Below are positions 13,666 to 25,515 of a stretch of 64,000 bases of DNA, in pieces. Position numbers and translations under genes: made by a program. The stretch comes from Alisma plantago-aquatica (lineage: Eukaryota > Streptophyta > Magnoliopsida > Alismatales > Alismataceae). The stretch's first letter is position 1, and each line of letters starts with the position of its first letter. The notes beneath the pieces were generated by a model. That model saw only the letters and a program-made list of their open reading frames with translations. It had not been told where the DNA came from and ran no database searches. The stretch lies in contig OY856413.1 of the NCBI GenBank assembly GCA_963693085.1, positions 102,188,801 through 102,252,800 on the forward strand. Direction: 5' to 3'.

Positions 13666-14650
13666 ACTCCCTCAAACTTAGCATTTTGATTGTCCTCAAT
13701 CTATACATTTTTTTAAACTTTATTTGTGATACTTCTTCAAAACTAGACGTAGTCTTCAGACAAGGGGTTAAAAGAATTTTTGAGATGCCCTAAGGAAAAT
13801 TATGCCTGATACGAGCAATGGACTTTATTTTTCTTGCCTTATTTAAGAAAAAATTTTCTCTTCAGCTTCGGTGAGACTTTTGGTGCATGGTTTCGAGGTT
13901 AGCTTTCACACAAAATAGCTTGAGAGTAGAAGGTGGGGATTTTAGAAAGGCTTAAGGGTTTTTGGGTTTTTCTTGCTTTCCATTGGTCCATCCAGGTACG
14001 GGTCCGTTAACGGGAAAGTGGTCCTTGCAGTCCAAGCCAGTAGGCTTTAGAGCAGTGATTTCACATCCTACGTACCACTGCCCCAGATCTACCATGCCTA
14101 AATATGGGTACTTTTGGAAAGACAATTGTGGGATTTTTTTATGGGAACAACTCTCATGTTTTTATTCACTCTCATAAGGGTTTCCTCTCTTTTTGGGGTT
14201 TTGATGGTTAGGGAAAAGAGAAGGAGTTTACTATTTGGGCTGCTTTTTCCTTCACATGCACATCTCTTAGCTGTTGTGAGATTATTTTTCAAAGCTGGCG
14301 TAGAAAAGTTATAGCCTTTGTTGTTTAAGACCGTGTTTTCAAAAGAGTAAAATAGAAATATGCACCACCTTAGATACGAAGAGGATGAACTGGAAGAAGT
14401 TGTACCAAATTTTTACTATAAAGTGTTTTGTATAGTTTTCGAGGGACAAGTAGTTGTGTGTGTATGGCTTTATATATATCATGTATGCCTATGTACACAG
14501 AGTATGGTAAGAAAAGGAAAAGGGCAAAAAGGGAAAATGTTTTAGTACCTCCCTCACTGATATTATGGAGTATCCCCCCCAAACTTACCCCACACTCTAT
14601 CCCAGAGTTGTGAGATAGATAAGGAAGGATAGTCATAGATCAGTGAGGGT
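13666..14650 (-). other. Athila1 3' non-coding region with polypurine tracts
   Basis: Read on the minus strand, AGTTTGAGGGAGT (13666-13678) abuts the 3' LTR and is the likely polypurine tract. A second, very similar purine run (GTAAGTTTGGGGGGAT, about 14572-14590) lies about 900 bp upstream, just past the end of the extra ORF. It could be a duplicated or internal tract. Small frames here have no known domain. Confidence 0.7.
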
Positions 14651-16777
14651 TTAGTTGGTGTGTGCACCTTCATATGATATAAGCTCCATCACATACTCTC
14701 CACGTTGTCTGTGATAGTCTATGTGGTGGAGCTTTTCTAGCGTTTATTTTAGAGCCACTGAGCTATAGATCTAGTATAACACGTAGACACCACAGTCATT
14801 TGATAGGGGAACTTGTTGCAAATTACGGTGGCAGAATTCGAGCTCGTGCCACTTGGCCGTCAGATCTTCCAGATATGGCTGGATCAAAGATGCCACCTCG
14901 ATATAATATTTCCTTGCTAAGAGCTTGAGGGATGTCAATGGGGTTCATGTACACTACACCAGATAGTCATTGTTGGCGTCAGAGATATTGTAGAAGAAAG
15001 TGGTGTGTGGGAGAGTGTACACCATCAGGAGTGTCCAATGGTTGTCATGAAACATTGGTAGGAAGATGATCTGTGACATTCTCCTCTTCATCTGATGTAG
15101 AAATAGCTGGCGTGCTCCTATCTTGTCAGCCAAGCATAGGTCATTGAATAGCATCGGGTGGACGATGTAGGTGTGTTCAAACTTCCTCTATAGGATTGGG
15201 ATGTAAGCTGACATCACTGTCAATGCTAGACATCGTCTTACCTTTACTAAGTCTCGTAGGTCATCGAGGGGGACTATTATACTATTTGTCTCATAAATGA
15301 TGTCTACGGGGATAGAATCAGCAAGTCTAAGAAGGATTTCATTGACATGTTCCTGTAACAGAGAAGCATACGTGGAACGGTCGAAATTGCTAATCAACGA
15401 TATAGAGATAGCAGGAAAAGAAGAGCCTTCATTGATGAGTGCAACTCGTAGGATTTCAATCCACTTTCCTGTCCCATAGACGCCTGCACTCTCGACTCCT
15501 TCCTCTGGAGGGCTATCGGGTTGAGAAGGTTCAGCTTCAGCACCTGACTCTAGTAGCTCCTCTGGAAGCTTTGTGTCTTGGAAGTAGCGCTTGTCTTTGA
15601 TCAGCAGCAGTGCATAGATGCTCCTGAGATGATAGAAGTATGTGTCATGGAGCTTCCTTATATATCTGAAGATGTTTAGAAGCTCCATGGCGCGCAAGAT
15701 GATGAACGCGCTATTTCCGCTTCCCGGATTTACTTGGGCTGGGAAGTCGTTGATGGAGTAGAAGTTCCAAATGCCGGTGTGGCGTTGGATTCCATGCTTG
15801 GTTATTTGGTGAAGACGCATGGGAAGAAGAGTGAGGTGCTTGTCTTCGGGGCATACAAAGATGGTACCTCTATGTGGGACCTCCGCAGTGCAGCAGTTGA
15901 GAAGCATGACATCATGGTTGCAGAGGTCTGCCACATAGAGGAGCCAATGCTTTCTGTGCTTCTAAGGGGCTAGCACCAAGCTTGGCTCGTTCTCCTCAAT
16001 GTGCTTGAGCATTTCGGCCACCTTCTTAGTTTCGTACGCCCTTTCCATTGTTCATCTTGCCAAGGCTAGGGTGGCATTGTAGAACAGTTGTCGGCCTATC
16101 GTGATGGTGATATTTTCGAGCATCACACTTTCTAGGACCCAGAAAAGAATCTTTCCTACGATGACTTTCGAGTGAAACATTCCTTTGAGTGCTCTGTGTC
16201 ATACTGAGAAGTATCTATCACTCCAGACGATGACTTCTTCATCTGCTTACAGCCTCAGGACCATGTTGAGCAGTTGTTGGTCCTGGATCAATAGGTAGCC
16301 AATGGTGCACCTGTCGAAATCAGCCATCTTGAAGAATGGGATCTATGACGGTGCAGAAAATGCATCTGCTATCGAAGTCCTCGCTCTAGGGGGTTTCTCA
16401 GTGATTGAGCAATACAGGTTGTCCCCTTCTCCCTCGGATTCTTCAGATGAATCTATCTCTAGGCCATCAGTTGTCTCTTGTTTGGTTTCAACTGGCTCTA
16501 GCGGTGGTGAGGGGGCAGATGTGCTGACGTCGTGGGCACTCTCCTGTCCTGCTGGAGCCCCGTCGGCAGTTTTGTTCATCGTATCTTCCTCAGGAGTTGT
16601 GGAGGGCCCGCTACAGGTGGAAGATGATGACGAACCAGAGGAGGATGATGTTGATGATGATGGAGAGTCGGAGCCTGGTGGCAATGGCGATCTCCTGGGT
16701 TGCCTTGAGCGGTGGTGGTCGTCCCTCAGGTTGAGCCTTTCCTTGATGGCATTGAGGCATTGGAGTGCCGCCTTCAT
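14651..16777 (-). pseudogene. Athila1 extra ORF with C-terminal Ulp1/C48-like cysteine protease
   Basis: One minus-strand frame runs from an ATG at 16777 to a TAA at 14651-14653, broken only by internal stops. The first 145 codons are Ser/Pro/Glu-rich and look disordered. The middle part (about 16330-15185) is globular-looking and unrecognised. The last about 170 codons match Ulp1 (SUMO protease, peptidase C48): HW at 15035-15040, an Asp at 14978-14980, two Gln at 14813-14818 and DCGVYVL with Cys at 14792-14794, followed by an R-rich tail. The Gln lies one residue further from Cys than usual. Ulp1 enzymes cut SUMO-type peptides, but whether this one did is unknown. It lies downstream of pol, where Athila elements carry their envelope-like ORF. 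In-frame stops include positions near 14967, 14961, 14769 and 14745. Confidence 0.75.
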
Positions 16778-16904
16778 TGGAGGGATACATTAAGATTGAT
16801 TTGATAAACATCAAAGGCAAGCTTCCAATTCTTTCTGGTTCAGTCATATGAGATAATGATAGAATAGATTGAATGTCTAGAGAATGACAATACTCAATGA
16901 CATA

Positions 16905-18956
16905 TGCTTTTAGGTTGAGGACCTGAACGATGAGATCATACGAATGTTAAGAGTTTGTAATTTTTTGTTATGGCCCTAGTCGGATGTCATTGTGGAAGGT
17001 AGATAGACAACAATGACACACAAGACTAGATTGTGGTGTTGGTTGATGATAGAATCTCGTTAGTCATGATATGGAGATATCAAACCAAACACATAGGTAC
17101 TTGTTAGAGAACAAGAGTATCGGACATAACCACCGTGAGTTTGACACATAGAACCATGACATGGTAATCACAGTCAGTTCTCACAGTGATGGTGGTCAGT
17201 GTGATTCTTTGACCTGAAATCACTACACTCAACACATGTCGTTGGGTACACTTTGACATCATCAAATGCAGTCATGAAACATGGGTTGTTATAAAGGTGA
17301 TGATTGGGTGGATTTGACACATGGAGCTTTTGACGGGTGAGTGATAGATATGGGATTTTCCCTCCTGAGGGAGTTTGATATCCATGGCCACTTGATGAGT
17401 AGGATTGAGATAGGCATGCACACACATGTGTGAATCAGTATGTGATATTGATGTCATATATATCTCCTCCAATTTACTCTGAGATCAAGAAAGTGAATGA
17501 ACGTTGACAGGATGACTGTTCCATGCCTTGAGTTCATTCGGGATATCAGTGACAAAGGAATTATACATTCACTGCAACACCATTCATGGAGTGTAGGATT
17601 GAAATTTGTTCTCCAACTTTCCTTTTCACATAGGTAGCACTGATGTGCGACTAGGCACCACTCTTTTCTTGTGAAGTCATAAGTGTTATGGACTTCACTG
17701 CCAACGTAAAATGGGTCTGTAGGGTCACACACAAAGGATTTAACTTGGAAGAGGAGTTTATCCACAAACGATGTTTAGATTGATTGCTAAAGGAGTTTAG
17801 TAGTTCAATTAAACACTCAATCAATTGATATCTCAGTATCATAGTGTTCAAGGTGTTGGATCGATTGATTAGAGTATCCGATTGATTTAAACACCAATGG
17901 ACTGATAATGTGCAGTCTGCATTCCCAACCGATCGACTCATATGATGAACCGATCGGCTCCGGTCGGTGAACCGATCGGCTCATGTGATGAACGGATCGG
18001 CTTAGGACAGGTTGAGATGATTGGTTCAAGGGTTGAACCGATCAGCTCAACTGGTCCAAACGAGCGAGTTGGGAATGTCAAGTTGGCAAGCAATTTCTCT
18101 TCGTTTCACTTGTCCAATTTGATTGGAACAAGGATTGGTATTTGGATCAATTTGAAACAAAAGAGGAAAAGTCAAACGGGATCTATCCAGGGCAGTGAAC
18201 CGATCGATTTAGGTGTGAACTGATCAGCTCAGGTGTCCCAACCGACCGGTTCAGGTGTGCACTGATCGGCTTAGGTCCCCAACTGATCGGTTCATGCTTG
18301 AAACAATCGGTTCAGCTGGTGCAGTTTGTCAATTTTTGTGGAAAAACTTGAACCCTTCTACTCCTGCTTTAATCCCACATTGCCCAGGGTAGTGAACCCT
18401 ATCCCATGACCCTCCTATATATATAGGGGTATTGGGGGCTTCTCAGGAACAACAACTCAGAAAACCAGTTGCTCTGTAGAGTTTTCGTTCTCTCTGGTTG
18501 TGGTAACCAGCAGAGCCCTCGCAAGTGTTACTCGATAAGGGAGGTATAGTGAGGGAAAGACAACTACAGAAAAGCGACTAGTGGTAGGAGAGTGTGTCAG
18601 TGACTAGTACACTGATAGGAGGGTATGACTCCTTCTGGTGCCTTGTGAGACAATTCAATCGGAGTTCCAGGTGGTCCATATGGACTACTATAGAGGCGGG
18701 AGACTTCTGTCACTCGGAGGTCAGTTGTCAATCCCGATAGTCTCGATGAGACCAGGAGCTGCACAGACACCGTACAAGACTGGAGGCAAAGACTGCACAA
18801 GCCGTGAGATAACGTCACCAAGCAAGCCTCGGGACAAGGTATGTCTCTACAAACCATCATTCCTACTGTATATGCGTTGGTGTGATTCCTTCATACTGGG
18901 TTCAGGGAGAAGAAATTTTTTGTTTCTGCTACCTTCTCTGCCTCCCCAAAAACACA
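16905..18956 (+). repeat. Probable solo LTR inside Athila1
   Basis: The 2052 bp segment begins TG and ends CA and is flanked on both sides by ACATA (16900-16904 and 18957-18961). It interrupts the minus-strand extra-ORF region and has a promoter-like layout on the plus strand: an array of about twelve degenerate CCGATCGGTTCA-like motifs (17930-18310), then a strong TATA box at 18416-18425. No primer site or polypurine tract is present, so it would be a solo LTR. A 5 bp match found by scanning could arise by chance, so the exact edges are less sure than for the other elements. Minus-strand frames inside have no known domain. Confidence 0.55.
18416..18425 (+). promoter_or_regulatory. TATA box in the probable solo LTR
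   Basis: TATATATATA follows 'accctcc' and is followed by 'ggggtattggg'. The downstream 540 bp would be R-U5 of the LTR. Confidence 0.55.
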
Positions 18957-18961
18957 ACATA

Positions 18962-19930
18962 GGGGGCTGTTGTTGATCAACTTTGGCTTCATGTAGCACT
19001 CCTTGTGTAAGCATCTCGACACAAAGAGTGTGCATCATCAACCGGGGTCGAGTCCATTTGGACTATTTGCGAGGGCGTGGCTTCCGGACGGGGCATTGGC
19101 ACCTTTTTGGTTGCCTCTGCCTCGTCAGTTTGGGGTTGTGGAGAGGCCCACTGAGTAGGCAGATGTTGATCGACCATCTGACTCTCGGTGTCCTCTTCCA
19201 TAGCGATCACTGGCATTGATGGTGTCAGTTTCGGTGTCGATGTTGGCTGCACATCCCTAAGATCTGCCTCTAGGAGCTCAGCGAATGCGTCATCACTACT
19301 GTGGAGGGCATTCGGTTGTGTCATTTCCTCTACCGTCTCAGGCAGGCTGAAGCTTTAGGCATTGTGACTATCTTATCTGCCGCAACGGCCTCTGGGGTTA
19401 TGATCGTTGTTGTGGCCCCAATGGTGTCGAAGACCTCCAAAATGGTCGACACTTCTTCAGTAGCCACGGCGGGCATTATTGTGGTAGCCGCAGTTGGTTT
19501 GGTGGCGGCAGTAATGGCCACTGGAGCAGCAGTTGCTGGTTGTGTGGTGATGGTGGACAGCTCGATGATGGTGGTGACAGGAAAGTCATCGATGATGAAT
19601 TTCGATGATTTGTCCCGCCGAGCATCGAAGGGGTTTGTCCTTCCTATGGCTGGCACCCTTTCTTGTATGATCCTGGTGGTGGCGTAGCTGGCTTCAACGA
19701 TTGCAACTTGAATCTCTTCTTTTGTGAAGACCATCTTCTCTACGTCATAGTTGACGCAGAGTGGGAGGGGCAGGAGCTGATCCGTCCGCACAAATTTGTA
19801 GAAGAAGCGGCGTGTGGGAAAGTATGTCGCTCGATACGGATGGGGTGATACACTTAAAACTGGTATCATGTTGCGCATCTAAGGAACATCGATACGTGAA
19901 TGCCCGGTACCAAAAGTCGATATCAGACAA
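18962..19930 (-). pseudogene. Upstream part of the Athila1 extra ORF region, frameshifted
   Basis: Two minus-strand frames follow each other: 19878-19330 (182 codons) and 19324-18989 (111 codons), in different frames, so at least one frameshift separates them. The first holds an aromatic/basic start, then a long Thr/Ala/Ile-rich low-complexity stretch. The second is acidic and Pro/Thr-rich. I recognise no domain. Position and strand suggest the N-terminal half of the extra ORF, cut off from its C-terminal half by the probable solo LTR. It could also be a separate ORF. Confidence 0.45.
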
Positions 19931-21436
19931 AGGTAAAAATGTCGCTCTAGAAAGGGCGATAAGGTCTGGGCGATAGACCAGTATTGGGTGTCTCGTCTAA
20001 TAGATCCCACCTGGTGCGATCGATGCCCAATATGCATGTCACCTGAGACGATTTAAAGCTTTTGCAAAATGAATAGAGAGATAGAGTCATTTGCCACGAT
20101 TTCATAGTTTCTGTCCAGTAAAGATGTCTTTGCGTGACATGGGTATCGCGCGACACGATTATCATGCGATACGGGTGTCGGGTGGCACAGGCCAAAGACT
20201 GACAAAACAAAGTGGCGAAGAAAATAGTAGGTCTATCACGCAGTAAGAAAAACATGATACAAGGTCAAAGAAATCCTTCCCAACATGGATCAGAACATGT
20301 AAAAGGGTGCCCAATAGGGTTGCGTGACACAAGCTGCGTGACACAAGCACAAGCTACCTGACATAAGTTGTGTGGCATGGGTAGCTTAAGTTACGTGATA
20401 AGGCGTCTTGGGTTTTAACTTTATCGAGCAAAGGGGATGCTTGTCACGCGATAGAAAGGTCGGGAGAAGAAAGGCTGACATGGGAGCAAGAATTGCAAGG
20501 AGGAATGTGCGATATTAGAGAAAGGAGTAGGTAATTTGGTAAATTTTGTGCCCGATACAGTTAAACTCGAGTTACTATATATAGCCGGCCACGGGGCGGG
20601 ATGAAACAGTAAAATCAGGGACACATGTTGATCATGCACGTAAATCTCCTTCTTCAGCACGGTAAAACTAGTCTAATATGTCTTGTCGCGAGGATTTTGA
20701 GAAGAAAGTGCATTGTACTTCACGTGTGTCATGTGGCGAAGATGTGTCACCTGACATGCATCACCCGATGCGCTTTTTACGCGACATAAGCTCATGCGAT
20801 ACATGATGTGTGCCTCACATGATGTGTTGTGCGGCTCGTGTGCCTGATACACTCTCGAACTTTCACCATGGGTGGGCGTGATAGCTGATATGGCCTGGGT
20901 TATAGGTCAGCTTGACATAGTTATCCTATGATAAGCCAGGCACGCTTCACGCCATTATGCCACTCCAAAGTCATTCAGAACTAAAACAAGGGTGTTTCCT
21001 GATACAGTTCAAGGTAGGTTTGGGAGACACGGGTTATTATAGAGTCTGTCGTGCAGAGCAAAAAGTAAAGGAAGCAATCTTCATCTTTGCATGATATGAC
21101 AACAAAAAGGGATAAAAACTGAAGCAAAAACAAGTATAGAAAAACTATAAATTAGTAGGCACTTGATGGGTAAAACATCATTGGCTTGAGAGTGAACTTC
21201 AACCTCAGATAGTATTACTCACCAAGGCGATAAAACTAAGTCAGTTGCCCATAAAATGAGAGAGTTTGTGTGCATGGCACAGGCACAAACTTGGGCCTTA
21301 TTACAATAATATTGTTCATAGTGTTCTTTGTAGGAAAAAGGAAATAACATCCTATTCTAGGAAAGTAAAAAAAGCTCAGGCTGCCTCCCAACGAGCATTG
21401 TGGTTTCCGTCATCAGCTTGACATCTTCTTAGTTTA
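19931..21436 (-). other. Athila1 spacer between integrase and extra ORF, rich in short CG motifs
   Basis: No long frame and no domain. From about 20080 to 20900 there are many degenerate copies of GCGTGACAC/GCGATAC-like words on the plus strand, very similar to words in the Athila1 LTR. A minus-strand TATATATAG-like sequence is at about 20575-20583, read as CTATATATAG across 'actatatatag'. The role of the spacer is unknown. Confidence 0.5.
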
Positions 21437-22660
21437 CTATACTTCTCTAGTGGGTGAAACTTTAGCATGTTGTAGGGGTATCTCAGATCTTCTAACAAAA
21501 GCTTCGTCTTCATAGAATATCTTGACTCTGTGTCTGTTGACTGGAAAAACTTTCATCAAATCTTCTTTATCATAAAGCTCCATCATCTTGGACAAATATG
21601 TTTTTGCTACTGTGAATGGTCCAAACCACCTGGTTTGTAGTTTTCCTGGAAAAAGATGGATAGAAGATTTAAACAATAAAACCTTATCACCTTCGTTGAC
21701 GTCCTTTGCTCGCAGATGGGAATCATGCCAGACTTTGGTTCAGAGCTTGTAGATCCTCACATTTTCATAAGCATGAAGCCTCAGCTCCTCAAGTTCTTGA
21801 AGCTGAAGAAACCTTTTCTTCCACGCTAGCTTCGAGTCCATGTTGAGACGTTTGATTGCCTATAATGCTTTATGCTCCAATTCAAAGGGCAGGTGGAAAG
21901 CATTCCCATATATCAAGCGGTACGGCTTGGTGCCCAATGCCTTCTTGTAAGCAGTTATGTATGCCCAGAGAACATCATCTAATTTAGCTGAATAGTCCTC
22001 GCAAGACTTGCCAACTATCTTTTCTAGGACCTACTTGATCTACCTGTTAGAAAATTCAACTTGCCTGGACGATTGCGGGTGGTACAACATGGCGACTCTA
22101 TGACAAACGCCATATCTGTGCAATAGCGATTCAAACTCCCTTTATGCAAAGTGAGATCCACCATCACTGATCACAGTTCTTGGCACTCCAAACATTGGAA
22201 AGATTATCTTGGTAAAGAGTTTTATTATAGCTCTGGCACCACATGTAGTGGTGGGTAAAGCCTCTACCCATTTGGATATGTAATCAACTTCAATGAGGAT
22301 GTATTTAAAACCATAGGAGGAGGGGAAGGGCCCCATATAATCTATCATCCATATGTCGAAGATATCTACCTCAATACAGTCTGACAGAGCCATCTCATTT
22401 TGACGGGAGATGTTCCCGGTTCTCTGACATTCATTGCAAGACTTGACATAAGCATGAGTGTCCTTGAAGAGAGTTGTCCAATAAAACACTTACTGCAATA
22501 CTTTGTTGGCAGTCCTTTCACCTCCGAGGTGTCCTCCATAAGGAGAGGAGTGACACTCAAACAGAATTTTGGGGGCTTCTTCCTCAAGTATGCACCTTCT
22601 GTATAACCCATCGACACAACGCCTAAACAACAGTGGGTCATTCTAGTAATAGTTCTTCAA
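21437..22660 (-). pseudogene. Athila1 integrase region
   Basis: In one minus-strand frame the HHCC zinc finger is followed by the DDE core. The zinc finger has His residues near 22550-22520 and the Cys pair C-x2-C near 22440. The core has Asp in WMIDYMGPF, Asp in VISDGGSHF, then the HPQ...SNRQIK block that holds the Glu. The C-terminal part (21676-21437) keeps the LLFKSS...FPGKLQTRWFGPF...V block typical of Ty3/gypsy integrases. The product would join element cDNA to the chromosome. There are several in-frame stops (for example just after SHFA), and the frame differs from that of RT/RNase H, so one frameshift lies between about 22650 and 22850. Confidence 0.9.
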
Positions 22661-22799
22661 ATCAGAGAAGAATTTCTTCTATTGATTGTAGGACATTTCT
22701 GGGGATAGTTGTTTGCAGGCCAGGTAATTCTAGAAGTCTGCATACCATGGCCCTTCAGGGTTGGCCAACCGGGCAACATAGATAGATTCATTGGCATAC

Positions 22800-24090
22800 C
22801 TTTTTTTATTGGTAGTGGGTGGTCATCCTCCACCTAAATCCTTGAGAGGTGGTCAATGAACACGTTCTATGAACCCTTCTTATCTGTTATTTCAAGATCG
22901 AACTCTTACAACAATAACACCCAACGCAACAACCTAGGTGTCGCGTCTTTCTTCTGCATTAAGTATTTAATGGCCCCATGGTCAGTGTGAGCTATCACCT
23001 GAGAGCCCAAGACGTAGGATCAAAACTTATCGAAAGCATACACAATGGCCAACATCTCCTTTTCAGTAGTAGTGTAATTCAACTTTGACTCATACAGGGT
23101 CTTACTTGCGTAAAAGATGACATGGTGCTTTTTGTCTTTCTTCTGGTCAAGAACTGTGCCTATAGAAAAATCAATGGCGTCGCACATGAGCTCAAAGGGA
23201 AGATTCCAGTCAGGAAATTGGAGAATGGGTACAGAGACCAAAGCATCCTTCAGAGTGGAGAATTCCTTCACGTACTAATCCGTGAAATCAAATTTCACAT
23301 CTTTCATCAACAGATTGGAATGGGGCTTGGTGATCTTCGAAAAATCTTTGATGAACTGTCGATAGTAACTTGCATGACCCAATAAACTTCGAATTTCTAT
23401 AACATAAGTGGGAGGAGGAATCTTGGCTATTGCCTCCACCTTGGATCGATCGACTTCGATACCTTTGATGGACACCTTGTGTCCTAGGACTATTCCTTCT
23501 TTCACCATGAAGTAGCATTTTTCCCAATTGAGAGTAAGACTTTTCTCTTCACATTTCTTCATTACCAGAGATAGGTTATTGAGGCAATCATCAAAGGAGC
23601 TGCCATAACCACTGAAGTCATCCATAAAGACTTCCATTTTATCCTTAAGAAAATCGGCGAAGAAGGCATTCAGACACCGTTGGAAGGTTGCAGGTGCATT
23701 GCAAAGCTCGAAGGGCATTCTCCTGAAAGCAAAAGTTCTGTAGATGCATGTAATGGTGGTCTTTTCCTGTTCGTTAGGGTGAATAGGGATCTGATAGAAC
23801 CCTAAATACCCATCCAACCAGCAAAAGTAGGAGTGATGGGCCAGGCGCTCCAACATCTGATCGATGAATGGGAGGGGGAAATGGTTCTTGCGGGTGGCGG
23901 TGTTGAGATTTCAGTAATCGATGCACATCCGCCAGCCAGTCACCATCTTGGTAGCAACCTCAACTCCATTATCTCCTTTAACCAATGTTATACCTCCTTT
24001 CTTTGGGACGACTTGAATGGGACTTACCCACGTGTTATCGCTGATAGCGTAGATTATTCTTGCATCTCAGAGCTTTATGACTTATTTACT
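22800..24090 (-). pseudogene. Athila1 reverse transcriptase and RNase H
   Basis: The RT runs from the WVSPIQVVPKKGG block (about 24030) through GWRMCIDY, the FCWLDGYLGFYQIP block (about 23800) and FMDD, the variant of the YxDD active site (about 23620). It continues to the thumb region LLGHASYYRQFIKDFSKI near 23340. RNase H follows in the same frame (23271 on: FELMCDAIDFSIG, then YTTTEKEMLAIVYAFDKF). Stops interrupt it after CIDY, at 23275-23277 and at about 23017. Each falls where relatives usually have Arg or Gln. The product would copy element RNA to DNA. Confidence 0.92.
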
Positions 24091-24099
24091 AACAAGTTC

Positions 24100-25515
24100 T
24101 CAGAGCTTCTCATTTAGCTTTCTCTGTGGTTGGGCATACGACATGGAGTCCTCTTCCAGGTGGATCATGTGGATACACATAGAAGGGATGATCCCCCGTA
24201 GGTCTCTTATAGAGTAACCTAGGGCCTTTCTCTGTAGCCTTAACTCTTCAAGCAACTGATCTTTTTTTCTATCGGTCAACTCTGAGTTGATGATCATCAG
24301 ATTCATTTTCTCTTCACCTAAAAAGTGGTATTCCAAGCCTCTTGGCAAAACATTCAAATCAGGCGGGGTTTCATTCTCTTGTTCACTGGCAGGGTCTTTT
24401 TAGAGAGCAATGTACATAACTGTCTCCACATGATCTTCATCTTCTCCGGATGAGCCTTCGACTTCCAGAAAGGCCAGTAGTTCTTTGACCTATGGATCTT
24501 TGACCTCCAGTGCCTCACCAGATAAGGCGTGCATAAGCGGGTCTACCATGGCCTTCTCTTCCCTTACTTCATTGCACAGTTGTTGGTAGCTCTCAAAAAA
24601 ATAAGAGGATTCAAGGAACGAAGGGACTTTCATACAATCTCTAATGTTGAAGTTAATATAATCTCCTCCACCCTAGATCATAATCATACCCTCCTCTACG
24701 TCGATGAGGGCTCGGCCGGTCACTAGGAAAGGTCGCCCAAAGATAACAGGGCAGCTGGGATCTTTTACAGTATCAATCAAAACTAAGTCACATGGAATAA
24801 AGAATCCCCCGACTCGAATGGGCACATCCTACACTACGCCTAAAGTCCTAGTAAAGGTGTGATCAGTGAGCTGGATCCTCATATACGTGCTTGACATATC
24901 AGTGAGACCAATCCTCTTAGCAAGGGACAAGGGCATCAAGCTAATGCTTGCCCCCAGGTCTTCAAGACCTTTACGGGTTATGTTATCCCCAATTTGAAAG
25001 GGGATGACAAAGGCCCCAGGATCCTTCTTCTTTGTCATCATACTTACTTCAATGAAGGAGTTGGACATCTGTGCTAACTTTATGGTCTCCACATCTTCAT
25101 CTCTCTTCTTCCTTGAAATCAGATCCTTTAGAAACTTGGCGTAGGTAGGCATCTCCTTAATGGCATCCTAAAAAGGGATGTCAAGGTGCAATTTCTTTAT
25201 CTAGGCCATAAGTTTTTCATATCTCTTTTTTAGTTGGGCGTTCACCAACTTATGGGGGAATGGTATGCGGGGTGCATACTTATCAGGATGCTCTTCACAA
25301 GAGATGTCATTGCTTCCTTCCTTGGTCACTCTCCTTGGCCTTGTTGGGACCTCTTCTTCAACCTCTTCTAGGCTAGCTTCTTTGGCAGCTGCTGCCATTG
25401 GTGTTGTTCCCTTCTCCATGGCTGGCTGTACTATGGTGCCTGACCTTAGGATGGCCATTTTTGCAGTCTCATATCCCCATGGATTCGCCTCAGTGTTGGA
25501 GGGGAAATGCCCCAC
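24100..25515 (-). pseudogene. Athila1 gag-pol linker and aspartic protease
   Basis: Minus-strand frames 25515-25201, 25152-24829 and 24357-24100 are all in the RT frame and separated by stops. The block ending 24829 contains DLGASISLMPLSLAKRIGL (about 24945), the Athila form of the retropepsin active site (D-[LST]-G-A-S). Upstream is the MAILRSG motif that follows gag in Athila elements. The 24357-24100 part links protease to RT. The protease would cut the polyprotein. Confidence 0.85.

Noticed and set aside
15188..15934. 248-codon frame as a separate host gene
   Set aside because: It is in the same frame as the segments before and after it and lies inside the Athila1 LTR pair on the pol strand. 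It is treated as the middle part of the extra ORF.
16302..16793. 163-codon plus-strand frame, acidic and Ser/Gly-rich
   Set aside because: It is the reverse strand of the low-complexity start of the Athila1 extra ORF. The minus strand fits the element's orientation.
23275..23856. RT domain as an integrated plant pararetrovirus
   Set aside because: LTRs, primer site, integrase and target duplications show a Ty3/gypsy retrotransposon.
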